Both the position numbers and the translations under genes were made by a program. A DNA stretch of 64,000 nt from Fusibacter ferrireducens (GTDB lineage Bacteria; Bacillota; Clostridia; Peptostreptococcales; Acidaminobacteraceae), in NCBI RefSeq assembly GCF_015352425.1, contig NZ_JADKNH010000002.1, positions 233,169 through 297,168 on the forward strand, given 5' to 3'. Of this stretch, positions 1-8,058 are shown piece after piece. The notes beneath the pieces were generated by a model. It did not search any database, was not told where the DNA came from, and worked only from the letters and a program-made list of their open reading frames with translations. Positions within the stretch are counted from its first letter, which is position 1. The number at the start of each line of letters is the position of its first letter.

Positions 1-97
1 TAAAAACATCTGATGCCATTTCAAATGGCGAAAGGTCCAGTATTACAAAGAAACCCACAGCCATTATGATGAAAGCAATAAATAATAAACTATTCAT
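1..97 (-). CDS. Partial membrane protein of the Tad-like cluster
   Basis: Only the first 32 codons are in the window; the gene runs off the left edge. The ATG at 95-97 overlaps the end of the upstream CpaF-like gene (sequence ATGAATAG) and has a GAGGAGGT ribosome binding site. The visible peptide starts MNSLLFIAFIIMAVGFFVIL and is one hydrophobic membrane segment. In Tad-type loci the gene after the CpaF/TadA ATPase is usually a TadB/GspF-family inner-membrane protein. That fits, but the family cannot be proved from this fragment. Confidence 0.6.
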   Translation of the reverse strand, partial: MNSLLFIAFIIMAVGFFVILDLSPFEMASDVF

Positions 98-1433
98 GAT
101 TTCCACCTCCTCTAAACCGTTCTAAAAGGTTACTTGGCATACCGTTTTCCAGAAGTCGCTTTTCAAGTGATGGTGATATATCATTGATCTTTTCATACTT
201 TCCAACGATCTTAAGTTTGCCATCACTAAAAGCATTATCAGTTACATTAAATTTATACAAGGTTCTAATCTCCCGTGATCCATCTTCCATGATTTCGCAT
301 TCAGTAATTTCCATGATATGCCTAGAATTATCTTCTAACTTTTTTGAAAAAGCAATGATAGGAAATGCTTCCGTAACCAGATTATAAAGGGTTCTTTCAT
401 CCATATCATAACGTTGTTTACAAAGGGTAACCATTCGATAGTAAGTGGCAATACATGAGCTGGCGTGAATGGTAGTTGTTACACCATGACCTGTTCTAGC
501 CGACTCTTGTGCAAAAAAGGCTTCTTCCGATTTCATCTCTGCAACACAAATATAATCAGGATTCACCGTAAGTCCGGTTTCAAGGAGTTTGACCATGGTA
601 ATATTCTGTTTAGGATCATCGCTGTGACGTGTTACAGTGTGTATAACATTGTTGATAACTTCACCTTTTTCATTTTTCTTCACCAAGTTAAATTCTCTTG
701 TGCCATTTTCAATGGTATACAATCTCTTGCCATCTGGTAGTGTAGAAAGTATCCAACTCATGAGTGTCGTCTTCCCACTTGATGTTGCGCCTGTTATGCA
801 TAGACTTTCACCATATCGGTGTGCCAATGACAGAAAGTCTAGCATTTCCTCACTTGCTGTATTCTGTTTGATGAAATCCTCTTTAACCAGTTTCTTTGGA
901 TTGACAATACGAATCGATACTGCAACACCAATCGCTGGATCAATAACACCTTGTCCTAAAACAGTGATTCTAATGCGTTCCGACAAATGTCCCACTACAA
1001 TAGGCTGTGATTGGTCAAGAATCATACCGCTTTTATGAAGCAGTCTCCTTATAACGTCAATCGCATGTCCAGGTGAATTAAAGGTTTCTGCGATTGGCAG
1101 AATCTCACCACTTGAATAAGTGACCTTAATATCATTCCATGCGTTGATATTGATTTCTTCAATGTCACTGCGAAACAAGTACTTAGTTAGGAATGAGTAT
1201 TCAGCCATTTCGGAATATAGGGTTTCTACTAAATCATCCAGGCTTAACCCCTCAACTGCTAAGGAATAGTCCATCAAATATTTTGTGATATAGGACTTCA
1301 TCTGTTCTCTTTGATTTTCACTGTCATGGGATATTAAAATTGCATACTTCCCCGATATATATTCCTGTACCTCATGAAGAATATCAGAAAAATCCCGGAT
1401 ATTCTTTGCTGATTCTAAAAATGATCCGCTCAT
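90..1433 (-). CDS. CpaF/TadA (VirB11-type) secretion ATPase
   Basis: A 447-aa cytoplasmic AAA-type ATPase of the T2SS/T4P/T4SS family, expected to power pilus assembly or substrate transfer as a hexamer. Visible motifs are the Walker A GATSSGKTTLM (about residue 214), the Walker B-like segment PDYICVAEMKSEEAF, and the histidine box GHGVTTTIHASS. The upstream region (EININAWNDIKVTY, ILDQSQPIVVGHLSERI) matches the CpaF N-terminal module. The start overlaps the stop of the preceding CpaE-like gene by 4 bp (ATGA), so translation is coupled. Family assignment is secure. The role in conjugation rather than adhesion is inferred from the flanking conjugation genes. Confidence 0.9.
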   Translation of the reverse strand: MSGSFLESAKNIRDFSDILHEVQEYISGKYAILISHDSENQREQMKSYITKYLMDYSLAVEGLSLDDLVETLYSEMAEYSFLTKYLFRSDIEEININAWNDIKVTYSSGEILPIAETFNSPGHAIDVIRRLLHKSGMILDQSQPIVVGHLSERIRITVLGQGVIDPAIGVAVSIRIVNPKKLVKEDFIKQNTASEEMLDFLSLAHRYGESLCITGATSSGKTTLMSWILSTLPDGKRLYTIENGTREFNLVKKNEKGEVINNVIHTVTRHSDDPKQNITMVKLLETGLTVNPDYICVAEMKSEEAFFAQESARTGHGVTTTIHASSCIATYYRMVTLCKQRYDMDERTLYNLVTEAFPIIAFSKKLEDNSRHIMEITECEIMEDGSREIRTLYKFNVTDNAFSDGKLKIVGKYEKINDISPSLEKRLLENGMPSNLLERFRGGGNHE

Positions 1434-2260
1434 TTATGCATCACCTCTTTTTTGAAAAAGCCAATTTTTCTTAAATTCTTTTTAAGTGGGTTCTTTTCCT
1501 TATTCTCATACACTTCTTCACTAAAGAACAATGCGTCCATAAGGTTTTGAAGCTGTGTATTGTATCCCTCACTCTTTTTATCTGTTAGTGGTTCAAAAAG
1601 TCTCGCTTCAAGCATTTGTCGTTGAAGTTCCTCACAGTGGTCGAGTTCCTTTTGAATACCACCAAAACGATTCCCGACACTGTCTTTAGGCATTTCTGAT
1701 TTTACATCCGATAATACCTTGATATGATTGGCCACATTGTATTTTTTCTCCCCTAATAATGGAAGCGAAGCATCGTAGAAACTAATGGCCTTTAAATCTG
1801 GCGAAATCAAGCGAATAACCTGATCTGATAGTTCAAGTGCTCCCCTTGATAAAAGATCATGATGAAACTGGCTGCTGCAATCCACAATAATATGATCCGC
1901 AAGATGTTTGAGTAGAATGAAAAAATCAAGCACCCTCTCTTTTCCATAATCTGCGTAGGTTCTAATGTTCTCTCCATGCAGATAACTTAATATACTTAGG
2001 TTCTTTGTGTTTGGAACCGGTATGCACTTTTTCAAGATGCTTTCTTGTGAAATTTGGATAGAAGACAACAATGCCCCTAGTGATTGATCTTTTGTCTCTG
2101 TAAAAGGAAGCACTGTATGAATCGCTGGCACATAGGAATCTGCCATCACCAATATGACACTTTTATTTTTTTTAATAAGCTCGTTTGCCATCTTGATGCT
2201 GAAGGTCGTTTTACCACTATCAGGGTTTCCCCACACGGCAATAATTTTATTATTCTTCAT
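1430..2260 (-). CDS. CpaE/MinD-like P-loop ATPase
   Basis: A 276-aa P-loop protein with an N-terminal GNPDSGKTTFSIKMA nucleotide-binding motif and a later HIIVDCSSQFHHDLLSRG segment typical of MinD/ParA-like folds (residues roughly 115-130). Tad loci contain a CpaE ATPase that localises or regulates the secretion machine, and this gene sits between the SAF/CpaB-like gene and the CpaF-like ATPase. I prefer the ATG at 2258-2260 over the in-frame GTG one codon earlier, because GGGGGTAAG lies at the right distance. It overlaps the SAF gene by a few bases. Confidence 0.75.
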   Translation of the reverse strand: MKNNKIIAVWGNPDSGKTTFSIKMANELIKKNKSVILVMADSYVPAIHTVLPFTETKDQSLGALLSSIQISQESILKKCIPVPNTKNLSILSYLHGENIRTYADYGKERVLDFFILLKHLADHIIVDCSSQFHHDLLSRGALELSDQVIRLISPDLKAISFYDASLPLLGEKKYNVANHIKVLSDVKSEMPKDSVGNRFGGIQKELDHCEELQRQMLEARLFEPLTDKKSEGYNTQLQNLMDALFFSEEVYENKEKNPLKKNLRKIGFFKKEVMHK

Positions 2261-3089
2261 CACTTACCCCCAACTTTCCATCAACGTCCTGATCGCTCTC
2301 CATCGTTCTATCTTGATGAATGGCATCCGCACCAATAATCTCTGTTTGGGCTTCTTCACTTTCAGATAAAATCAATCTCTGCTCATCCAAGAACTTATCC
2401 GCATTTTCTTTTGTACCACGATACACAAAGATCACATGAATTTTGCCCTTTGCCTCCATTTCGGCAAGGCGCATCGCTTGTTCATTTGTCACCTTTAGGG
2501 TTATTGTGGATGGCAATTCCTTGTCTTTTTCAATGGCTTCTTGATCGATCTCATATTCATCCGTATCAAGACCAGTGCCAGCTGTTACCGCTAAAACTTC
2601 TACATATTGAAGGTCTACGGGACTTACTGTTTCTCGCATATCACCAAAATCAGAAGCCATGAGGGTTACAATATCACCTTGTTCTAGCTTTCCTGATAAA
2701 CCAGCTGCAAAGCTTTTAATACTGACCGATATCGCACGCTCACTGCCGTCAAATTCAGACAAATACTCATAATTTTCAAGGGGCTTATTAGAAATTTTAG
2801 AATTCAAAATATAATCACCCGCATGTAATTCTGTTAAGGCATATTTTCCTATGATATTCTCATCTTGTCGCAGAACAGAATCTGGCAAATTGTAGCCACC
2901 AATTTCAACTGTTTCTACCACTTTCTTTGTGATAAGTTCTCCCTTTTGTATATTTTCTGTGACTCTTACAACTGAAACTTTCTCTGAAATTGCCCGATTG
3001 AATAGCGGTGTCAAACCAAAGCAAATAATAAGAGACAGCACAATACTGGCTATCCCTAGAACAGTTCTATTTCTTAATATTTTTTTCAT
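2250..3089 (-). CDS. SAF-domain protein, CpaB/RcpC-like
   Basis: A 279-aa protein with an N-terminal membrane anchor (residues about 10-30) followed by an SAF domain (VTENIQKGELITKKVVETVEI ... GKYALTELHAGDYIL, about residues 42-95). It continues with a RcpC/CpaB-type domain (ERAISVSIKSFAAGLSGKLEQGDIVTLMA). CpaB proteins are envelope components of Tad pilus machines; in a Gram-positive cell it would sit on the outer face of the membrane. The last 40 residues are acidic and low in complexity. Spacing to the flanking genes suggests one operon. Confidence 0.75.
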   Translation of the reverse strand: MKKILRNRTVLGIASIVLSLIICFGLTPLFNRAISEKVSVVRVTENIQKGELITKKVVETVEIGGYNLPDSVLRQDENIIGKYALTELHAGDYILNSKISNKPLENYEYLSEFDGSERAISVSIKSFAAGLSGKLEQGDIVTLMASDFGDMRETVSPVDLQYVEVLAVTAGTGLDTDEYEIDQEAIEKDKELPSTITLKVTNEQAMRLAEMEAKGKIHVIFVYRGTKENADKFLDEQRLILSESEEAQTEIIGADAIHQDRTMESDQDVDGKLGVSDEE

Positions 3090-3116
3090 TACTGATATTC
3101 CTCCATATCTTCTTTG

Positions 3117-3614
3117 TTATTTAACTATGAAATGAGCTATCAAGCAGCCTGCTCCAAGATATGGAGCTAGTGGGATGCTTTTATTCAGCATTTTTCCAAA
3201 AATCACCCGACAAACAAAATGACCGATAATTGCCAGTACCAAACCCAATATGCTTGCCACACAACCTGCTTGTAAGCCTAAGTAAAAGCCACAAGCACCC
3301 ATGAGCTTGACATCACCACCACCGATGCTGTTTTCTTTGAGAAATGCCATCATTAAATAAGGGAACGGAACGATCAACAGCCCAGTGAGTGAATCCATCA
3401 AGTCAATTCCAATAAACGCAATCATTATAACGAGCACATGAATCCAGTCTGGAATTGTCCTTGTCTTAAAATCAATGAAACCTGCAACAACAAGAACAGC
3501 ACCAAATAGAACAATCTTGATCGTCGAAACAGATTCACTAAAAGCGATTATTAATGAAATCATACACATAAGTAAGCCGATCAGAATAACTTTTTTAGAT
3601 TTCCATTTCTTCAT
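3117..3614 (-). CDS. Prepilin peptidase (TadV/CpaA, peptidase A24)
   Basis: A 165-aa polytopic membrane aspartic protease that would cleave leader peptides of Tad/type IV prepilins. The two catalytic aspartates are visible in FIDFKTRTIPDW (about residue 48) and in the diagnostic GGGDVKLMGACGFYLG (about residue 100). The length is that of the short CpaA/TadV type, which lacks the methyltransferase domain. It lies between the hypothetical 3595-4350 gene and the SAF gene. No prepilin with an obvious type III leader was identified in the window; its substrate may lie left of position 1. Confidence 0.85.
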   Translation of the reverse strand: MKKWKSKKVILIGLLMCMISLIIAFSESVSTIKIVLFGAVLVVAGFIDFKTRTIPDWIHVLVIMIAFIGIDLMDSLTGLLIVPFPYLMMAFLKENSIGGGDVKLMGACGFYLGLQAGCVASILGLVLAIIGHFVCRVIFGKMLNKSIPLAPYLGAGCLIAHFIVK

Positions 3615-4350
3615 CCAACACCTCGCCTATGATTGTTTTCATAGAATCTTGCGACTGCTCATTTCTATCTTCAATCAATGTTTTTTCTGGCATTGCCATA
3701 TAATTCTGTATAAATTGTAACTTTATTTGGGGTTCTGCTTCATATAGCTTGTCAATCAACTTTCGGGCTGTTAATGCATACAGACTAGCTTCATATACCT
3801 TGTATTCTTGTGAAGCATAATCAATCGTATAGGACTCTAGCGCTTCATGCATACTTCCAATAACTTTGTACGTACAGTCTCCGAATGCAGCGATTTCGAG
3901 ATAGTTCTTTAACTCATGACCATCTGATTCTTCAAACCATCCCATCGTATCCTCAACAATAAACTCTTTATACACATCTAGTTTTAAGATTTCTTGACTG
4001 GCTCTATAGATGCACCATCCTTCAGGGTCCATGAATTCAAGTTGTTTAAACCGGACTTGATCATCGTATCCCAACGTCCCACGTATCGCTTCATCAAGCA
4101 TTTTGTCTACACGCTCAGATATTGTCTGTTTTTGTTCATGTAGCTCCCATTTTGTTGCTTCAACCAAGTAAGCCTCTTCTTGCAGTTCTTGTACCATTTC
4201 ACTTAATTTGCTATTCCTATTTTTGAGTTCTGAGATTTCCAGCAACTTGATATTGATTTCATCTGATAAATCATCTATAAGCCTCGGATTATTAAAAACC
4301 ATCATCAGGGCTTCCAATGACTTTTTAACCTTTTCTATCATCTTATCCAT
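3595..4350 (-). CDS. Hypothetical coiled-coil protein of the conjugation operon
   Basis: A 251-aa soluble protein that I do not recognise. Residues about 20-75 (LSDEINIKLLEISELKNRN and onward) are strongly coiled-coil. The remainder is acidic with many aromatic residues (MGWFEESDGHELKNYLEIAA). I chose the ATG at 4350 because GGAGATGAACCT precedes it and the upstream gene ends at 4355; the earlier in-frame ATG lacks a ribosome binding site. It is co-transcribed with the VirB3-like and prepilin peptidase genes and its 3' end overlaps the latter by 20 bp. A structural or adaptor role is possible, but nothing in the sequence defines it. Confidence 0.7.
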   Translation of the reverse strand: MDKMIEKVKKSLEALMMVFNNPRLIDDLSDEINIKLLEISELKNRNSKLSEMVQELQEEAYLVEATKWELHEQKQTISERVDKMLDEAIRGTLGYDDQVRFKQLEFMDPEGWCIYRASQEILKLDVYKEFIVEDTMGWFEESDGHELKNYLEIAAFGDCTYKVIGSMHEALESYTIDYASQEYKVYEASLYALTARKLIDKLYEAEPQIKLQFIQNYMAMPEKTLIEDRNEQSQDSMKTIIGEVLDEEMEI

Positions 4351-4354
4351 AGGT

Positions 4355-4678
4355 TCATCTCCATTCATCCTGATATTTGTATGGATAGAATTTCTGTGAT
4401 CGAGCGAACCGAATCATAAATCCAACCTGATCTACAACGGAGATGTTAGAACGATCTTTGGTGAGCATCATGACACTCCCTGCAATGGCTACAAGAATCG
4501 TTACAACGCTAACTACTGTATTCTTAGAAATCAGATAGTACAGGACATCAAGAATACCAACGATTATGGTTGTCATAATCGTTTTAAACAGTTCTTCTTT
4601 GCCAAAGCCATCAAATATCTCAACCCTGGTTTTAAGTCCTTGTGGAATATACAACGGATTTTTTCTTCTTTCTTCCAT
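4355..4678 (-). CDS. PrgI/VirB3-like small membrane protein
   Basis: A 107-aa protein with two adjacent transmembrane helices (TIMTTIIVGILDVLYYLI and VVSVVTILVAIAGSVMM), an N-terminal positively charged IPQGLKTRVEIFDGFG stretch, and a C-terminal tail ending in YPYKYQDEW. This size and topology match PrgI/VirB3 proteins, which anchor the VirB4 ATPase in type IV secretion systems. The start at 4678 is chosen for the upstream GGAGGTGTGT. In related ICEs a VirB4 gene usually follows directly; here the next gene is the coiled-coil hypothetical. Confidence 0.65.
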   Translation of the reverse strand: MEERRKNPLYIPQGLKTRVEIFDGFGKEELFKTIMTTIIVGILDVLYYLISKNTVVSVVTILVAIAGSVMMLTKDRSNISVVDQVGFMIRFARSQKFYPYKYQDEWR

Positions 4679-4689
4679 ACACACCTCCA

Positions 4690-4899
4690 TCACATGTAGT
4701 AACTCATGACTAGATCTTTAATCTGCCAGATACTCTCTGCCAAAACATAAAAAACGACTGCGTTTTTCATCTTCTTTTTATAGCTAGCACTTTGTTCTTC
4801 ATCAATGCCTAGATGAATAAAGCAGAAAACCACTCTTAAAACTGCGCCTACACGAATCAACAGGATAAAGGCATCCGCCATTTCTTTTAATAGCTCCAC
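4690..4899 (-). CDS. Small two-helix membrane protein of the transfer region
   Basis: A 69-aa protein with a GTG start supported by AAGGAGGGTGAAGCC. It has two hydrophobic stretches (about residues 10-30 and 45-65) separated by a short charged loop (DEEQSASYKKKMK). Similar tiny membrane ORFs often sit between the TrbL/VirB6-like and PrgI-like genes in clostridial ICEs. No specific function can be read from the sequence. Confidence 0.65.
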   Translation of the reverse strand: MELLKEMADAFILLIRVGAVLRVVFCFIHLGIDEEQSASYKKKMKNAVVFYVLAESIWQIKDLVMSYYM

Positions 4900-4914
4900 G
4901 GCTTCACCCTCCTT

Positions 4915-5751
4915 CTATTTTTTAAATACCGCTTTTCCCATTTGATAGATTCGAGCAGTTGAATAAATGCGGTTCATCATGCCGCCACCGTTTCCACCAG
5001 AAACAATTAGGAATTCTTGTAGGAACTTCGGCGTCCTTAAGGCTAATAAAAGAGCTGCCAATCCCCAAAACACATGGGCATTGAGCATTAACGCTACGCC
5101 TAGCTTTGCCAAAACAATCTGCACTAAAACAGCGATTGTACTTTGAAAAAACTTTTGAATGTAGGTTCTGAACACGCCATTGTCCTGATCCATTAAGCCA
5201 ACACAGGCAAGTGGTAATCCGATTCGAAGAATCAATATTTCCAGTCCCCGTGTCAGGAACTGGACATAAAGCATAAAGAAGCAGATAAAAAAGATGATGG
5301 AAACAATGCCTGTAAATATCCCCGCACTTGTAATCCCTGTAATAATGGAACTAAAATCCGTTGCCATGTCATCAGAAACCGTGGTAATTAATTCGTTGCT
5401 CAGATCTTCAACTACTTCAGCTAACCAGCCATATAAGGTCGGAAAACTAACAGCAATAGCAAGAGACTTGAAGAATCCTGTCAGTAGCAAAAGAGGGTCA
5501 ATCTCAGCATCCCCTTCCGTCCATAAAATATATCGCTCAAAGCCTTTTTTTAGAAATTTTAAGACAATAAGAGAAACTCCAAACGAAAAGAAAATATCAA
5601 ATATGCTGCTTATGCCACTGGTTCCAAGGAGTGTATCCATATAGTCTTCTGCATGAAGGGCAATGGGAACAAGTCCATCAAGAAGGGTATTCACATATGC
5701 CAGACAACCCGATAATATCGCTCCTATCAGCAGCATGATGACGTATTCCAT
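4915..5751 (-). CDS. TrbL/VirB6-like conjugation membrane protein
   Basis: A 278-aa polytopic protein with about six hydrophobic segments: an N-terminal helix (MLLIGAILSGCLAYVNTLLDGL), then helices near residues 50-70, 95-110, 140-175, 180-200 and 215-245. The C-terminus is LIVSGGNGGGMMNRIYSTARIYQMGKAVFK. The glycine-rich patch and short tail are typical of the TrbL-like component next to PrgI in Firmicutes T4SSs, where it forms part of the inner-membrane channel. The start has GAGGGAGGTGCAC upstream. It is downstream of a DUF6133 gene, as in related ICEs. Confidence 0.75.
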   Translation of the reverse strand: MEYVIMLLIGAILSGCLAYVNTLLDGLVPIALHAEDYMDTLLGTSGISSIFDIFFSFGVSLIVLKFLKKGFERYILWTEGDAEIDPLLLLTGFFKSLAIAVSFPTLYGWLAEVVEDLSNELITTVSDDMATDFSSIITGITSAGIFTGIVSIIFFICFFMLYVQFLTRGLEILILRIGLPLACVGLMDQDNGVFRTYIQKFFQSTIAVLVQIVLAKLGVALMLNAHVFWGLAALLLALRTPKFLQEFLIVSGGNGGGMMNRIYSTARIYQMGKAVFKK

Positions 5752-5829
5752 TAATGTGCACCTCCCTCGCGATAAAGTATAAAGGGGCTAAAAGCCCCTC
5801 CTACCATCACATAATTCGTATAATAACGA

Positions 5830-6060
5830 TTAGTTCACCGTCACACCACCACTATAGTTGAACATATCTTCAATTCTCTCTTGTAAAGTTGGCAGGATCA
5901 CATCGCCAAAAAGTGCATACAAACCTGCCAATAGCAAAGCGCCAATAACAATTGAAATCAAAATTTTTACTGCTTTTCTGTACTTTTTCCGATTAACACT
6001 ATAATGCTCAAGCCACCTAATCCTTGTTGCCAAACCTCTGTTTTTCATTGAAATAATCAT
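5830..6060 (-). CDS. DUF6133-type small membrane protein (copy A)
   Basis: A 76-aa protein with a basic N-terminus, one long hydrophobic helix (AVKILISIVIGALLLAGLYALFGDV, residues about 30-55) and the family signature LPTLQERIEDMFNYSG. The same signature is in copy C (19391-19777) and in the remnant at 11523-11626. The N-terminus lacks the RGEG segment present in copy C and may have been replaced when the recombinase element inserted. The start has AAAGAGGTG upstream. These proteins sit between the coupling protein/pilin and TrbL in ICEs; a pilin-like or channel role is assumed, not known. Confidence 0.8.
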   Translation of the reverse strand: MIISMKNRGLATRIRWLEHYSVNRKKYRKAVKILISIVIGALLLAGLYALFGDVILPTLQERIEDMFNYSGGVTVN

Positions 6061-6083
6061 ACTTACACCTCTTTCTTTTTATT

Positions 6084-6116
6084 AAAAAAACACGACTATA
6101 GTTTTCTATAATCGTG
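6084..6116 (-). terminator. Intrinsic terminator of the recombinase operon
   Basis: An 11-bp stem (6091-6101 with 6106-6116, one G-T pair) with a 4-nt loop is followed on the minus strand by seven T residues. It lies 16 bp after the TnpC-like gene stop and just before the ribosome binding site of DUF6133 copy A. It would therefore end recombinase transcription at the edge of the inserted segment. Confidence 0.8.
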
Positions 6117-6131
6117 TCAATTTTTTATCTT

Positions 6132-6542
6132 CTATTTTTCTATGTTTTCTAGCCTTTGCATCAACAAAAATAATCTGCCCCTTAGAAGCTCGCATTCATT
6201 TTTATATTCTGCATTTTCTGTTTCTAGTTTCTTAATATACGCCTCTCTATCCTCTGATTTTTTCATTAAATTAGATATTCTAGTCGGCTTATTGGTTTTA
6301 ATTTTACTTCTTTCCTTTTTTGATTCTACAATTCCCTTGTCAATAAGAATATCCCTAACATGTTGCTTGGCAAAAGTTGATCTAGATAGTCCTGTATATT
6401 CAATCAAATCTTTGATTCTGATATTTGCACCTTCATTGGTTAAATCATTTATTGCTCTTAAAACTTTATTCATGGTTTCTTGTCTTTGTAAGGCTTGTTT
6501 TTCTTCTATTACTCGTGGCAGTTTATTCAACCAGATCACCAC
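6132..6542 (-). CDS. TnpC-like transposition protein (DUF6262 type)
   Basis: A 136-aa protein with an N-terminal helix-turn-helix region (IRIKDLIEYTGLSRSTFAK, about residues 41-60) and a C-terminal coiled coil (EAYIKKLETENAEYKNECEL, about 99-118). This matches the architecture of Tn554 TnpC, an accessory factor that affects transposition orientation or efficiency. The start overlaps the end of the third recombinase by 20 bp, so it is translationally coupled. It is the last gene of the operon and is followed by the terminator at 6084-6116. Confidence 0.75.
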   Translation of the reverse strand: MVIWLNKLPRVIEEKQALQRQETMNKVLRAINDLTNEGANIRIKDLIEYTGLSRSTFAKQHVRDILIDKGIVESKKERSKIKTNKPTRISNLMKKSEDREAYIKKLETENAEYKNECELLRGRLFLLMQRLENIEK

Positions 6543-8058
6543 CTGTTACAGCTATTATTTTATTCACGACTCCCTGGAAAAGCTTAGCATTCTTTCTAGC
6601 ATTTTGACTGACCATGGGCAAGTTTTCAAAATGTTCTATTTTCTTTTCCCAAGAAATAACCTGGCCTTTAAAATAATTAAGGTTTTCATGATCTGGTGCA
6701 AAGTGTTTGCAATCTAAACAACTAAACATATCACTTTTACAGCCTATAATATCGGTACAAATACCACCATTTACTCTATGCGCTCTAATATTACGAAGTA
6801 ATTTTTTCTCTAATGCTTCTTCCATATTTAAAATACGCCCATTAAACACAATGTATTTATCATAATTATCCGTTTCACCCAGCACATCCTTTTGCTTACT
6901 TAAAATAACTTCTGGATTTTGATCCATATGTGTATAGGATTCATAAATCATTTTACTACCATGGTGCCCTGTCATTTCTGCTACTTGTGGTATTGTAAAC
7001 CCTTGAATAAGTCTATCCGTTATTCCATTGTGTCTTAGCATATGTGTCGACAATTTAAATATTTCCCCGTTACTATCTGTAATGTTTTTTTCTCTGCAAA
7101 TTACTTTTAAAAACTGATTTACAGGACTTATTTTCGTCGTTCGATAATTGTTTTTAAAAAAACACCTACTCTCATCATATCGCACATACTCTTGATAGGA
7201 AAAAAGTATATCTTTCTCGCCTTCCTTCATATGCTTTTGAATGCTTTTAGAGCAGGCTTGTTGTTCTTTAATTAAGTCAATCAAATAGGCTGCCATACCT
7301 TCATATTCTAATCTGATGGTTCGAATGATAGGCTCTCTATGTCCACCATTTTGCTTCCATGTAGGTATAAACAATTGATAAGCTCCATTAAATGATTTTA
7401 GACAATCAATATTCATACCAACAACTTCACCAATCCTTGATGGTATTAACCTTAAAATCCAATAAATACACCTAAACCTCAAATCTATAGTGTCATCCTT
7501 AAAGGCAACATCTAATTGTTCAGTAATGTTCTTAGGGATATATTTATCATCATATCGTTTATAATAGCTGTATGGATTGTTATCAAATGGGTTCTTATAT
7601 TTTTTACCATCAAAGCCTTGCATTGTTCTTAAAAAATTATTCACATTGGACCATTTAGTGCTTTTAGTTGCCATGCTGCTATATTCATTATCAAGATATT
7701 CTTTATACCTTATTGCCGTGCTGTGTGTGCATTTTTCTATATGAAAGTTTTTATACTCTACATCGATTATTTTAAAGAATAATCCCAAGTCATAAATATG
7801 GGCTCTGATTCCCTTAGGTGACTTCCCGTTTAGCATTCTTATTACCGAAAAAAACTTCACCATCTCTTTATATTTATTAGGAATACCTTCAAATCCCAAA
7901 GTATATGAAGAGCTATATTCTGATGCAATTCTTACTAATTTATCACAATTCCAAGAATCAGCTTCAAACTCAATATCAGTGCCAACATTGCTTAAAAAAT
8001 CTTTATATCGCTCTTTCTTAGCATCATCATAATTTTGAACAACTACCACTGAATTCAT
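6523..8058 (-). CDS. Tyrosine recombinase (third of the trio)
   Basis: A 511-aa site-specific recombinase. An N-terminal SAM-like DNA-binding region is followed by a catalytic domain with the box I arginine in RLIPSRIGEVVGM, the HxxR box in STHMLRHNG, the GHH turn in EMTGHHGSKM, and the nucleophile tyrosine in IYESYTHMD. The C-terminus carries a four-cysteine cluster (GGICTDIIGCKSDMFSCLDC) that probably binds zinc. All catalytic residues are present. The ATG follows the stop of the 752-aa recombinase directly (TAAATG). The protein likely acts with its two partners in one synaptic complex, as in RIT elements. Confidence 0.88.
   Translation of the reverse strand: MNSVVVVQNYDDAKKERYKDFLSNVGTDIEFEADSWNCDKLVRIASEYSSSYTLGFEGIPNKYKEMVKFFSVIRMLNGKSPKGIRAHIYDLGLFFKIIDVEYKNFHIEKCTHSTAIRYKEYLDNEYSSMATKSTKWSNVNNFLRTMQGFDGKKYKNPFDNNPYSYYKRYDDKYIPKNITEQLDVAFKDDTIDLRFRCIYWILRLIPSRIGEVVGMNIDCLKSFNGAYQLFIPTWKQNGGHREPIIRTIRLEYEGMAAYLIDLIKEQQACSKSIQKHMKEGEKDILFSYQEYVRYDESRCFFKNNYRTTKISPVNQFLKVICREKNITDSNGEIFKLSTHMLRHNGITDRLIQGFTIPQVAEMTGHHGSKMIYESYTHMDQNPEVILSKQKDVLGETDNYDKYIVFNGRILNMEEALEKKLLRNIRAHRVNGGICTDIIGCKSDMFSCLDCKHFAPDHENLNYFKGQVISWEKKIEHFENLPMVSQNARKNAKLFQGVVNKIIAVTGGDLVE

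Noticed and set aside
6142-6717. A 191-aa plus-strand open frame opposite the TnpC-like and recombinase genes
   Set aside because: Low-complexity translation of the antisense of real coding sequence; no start signal.
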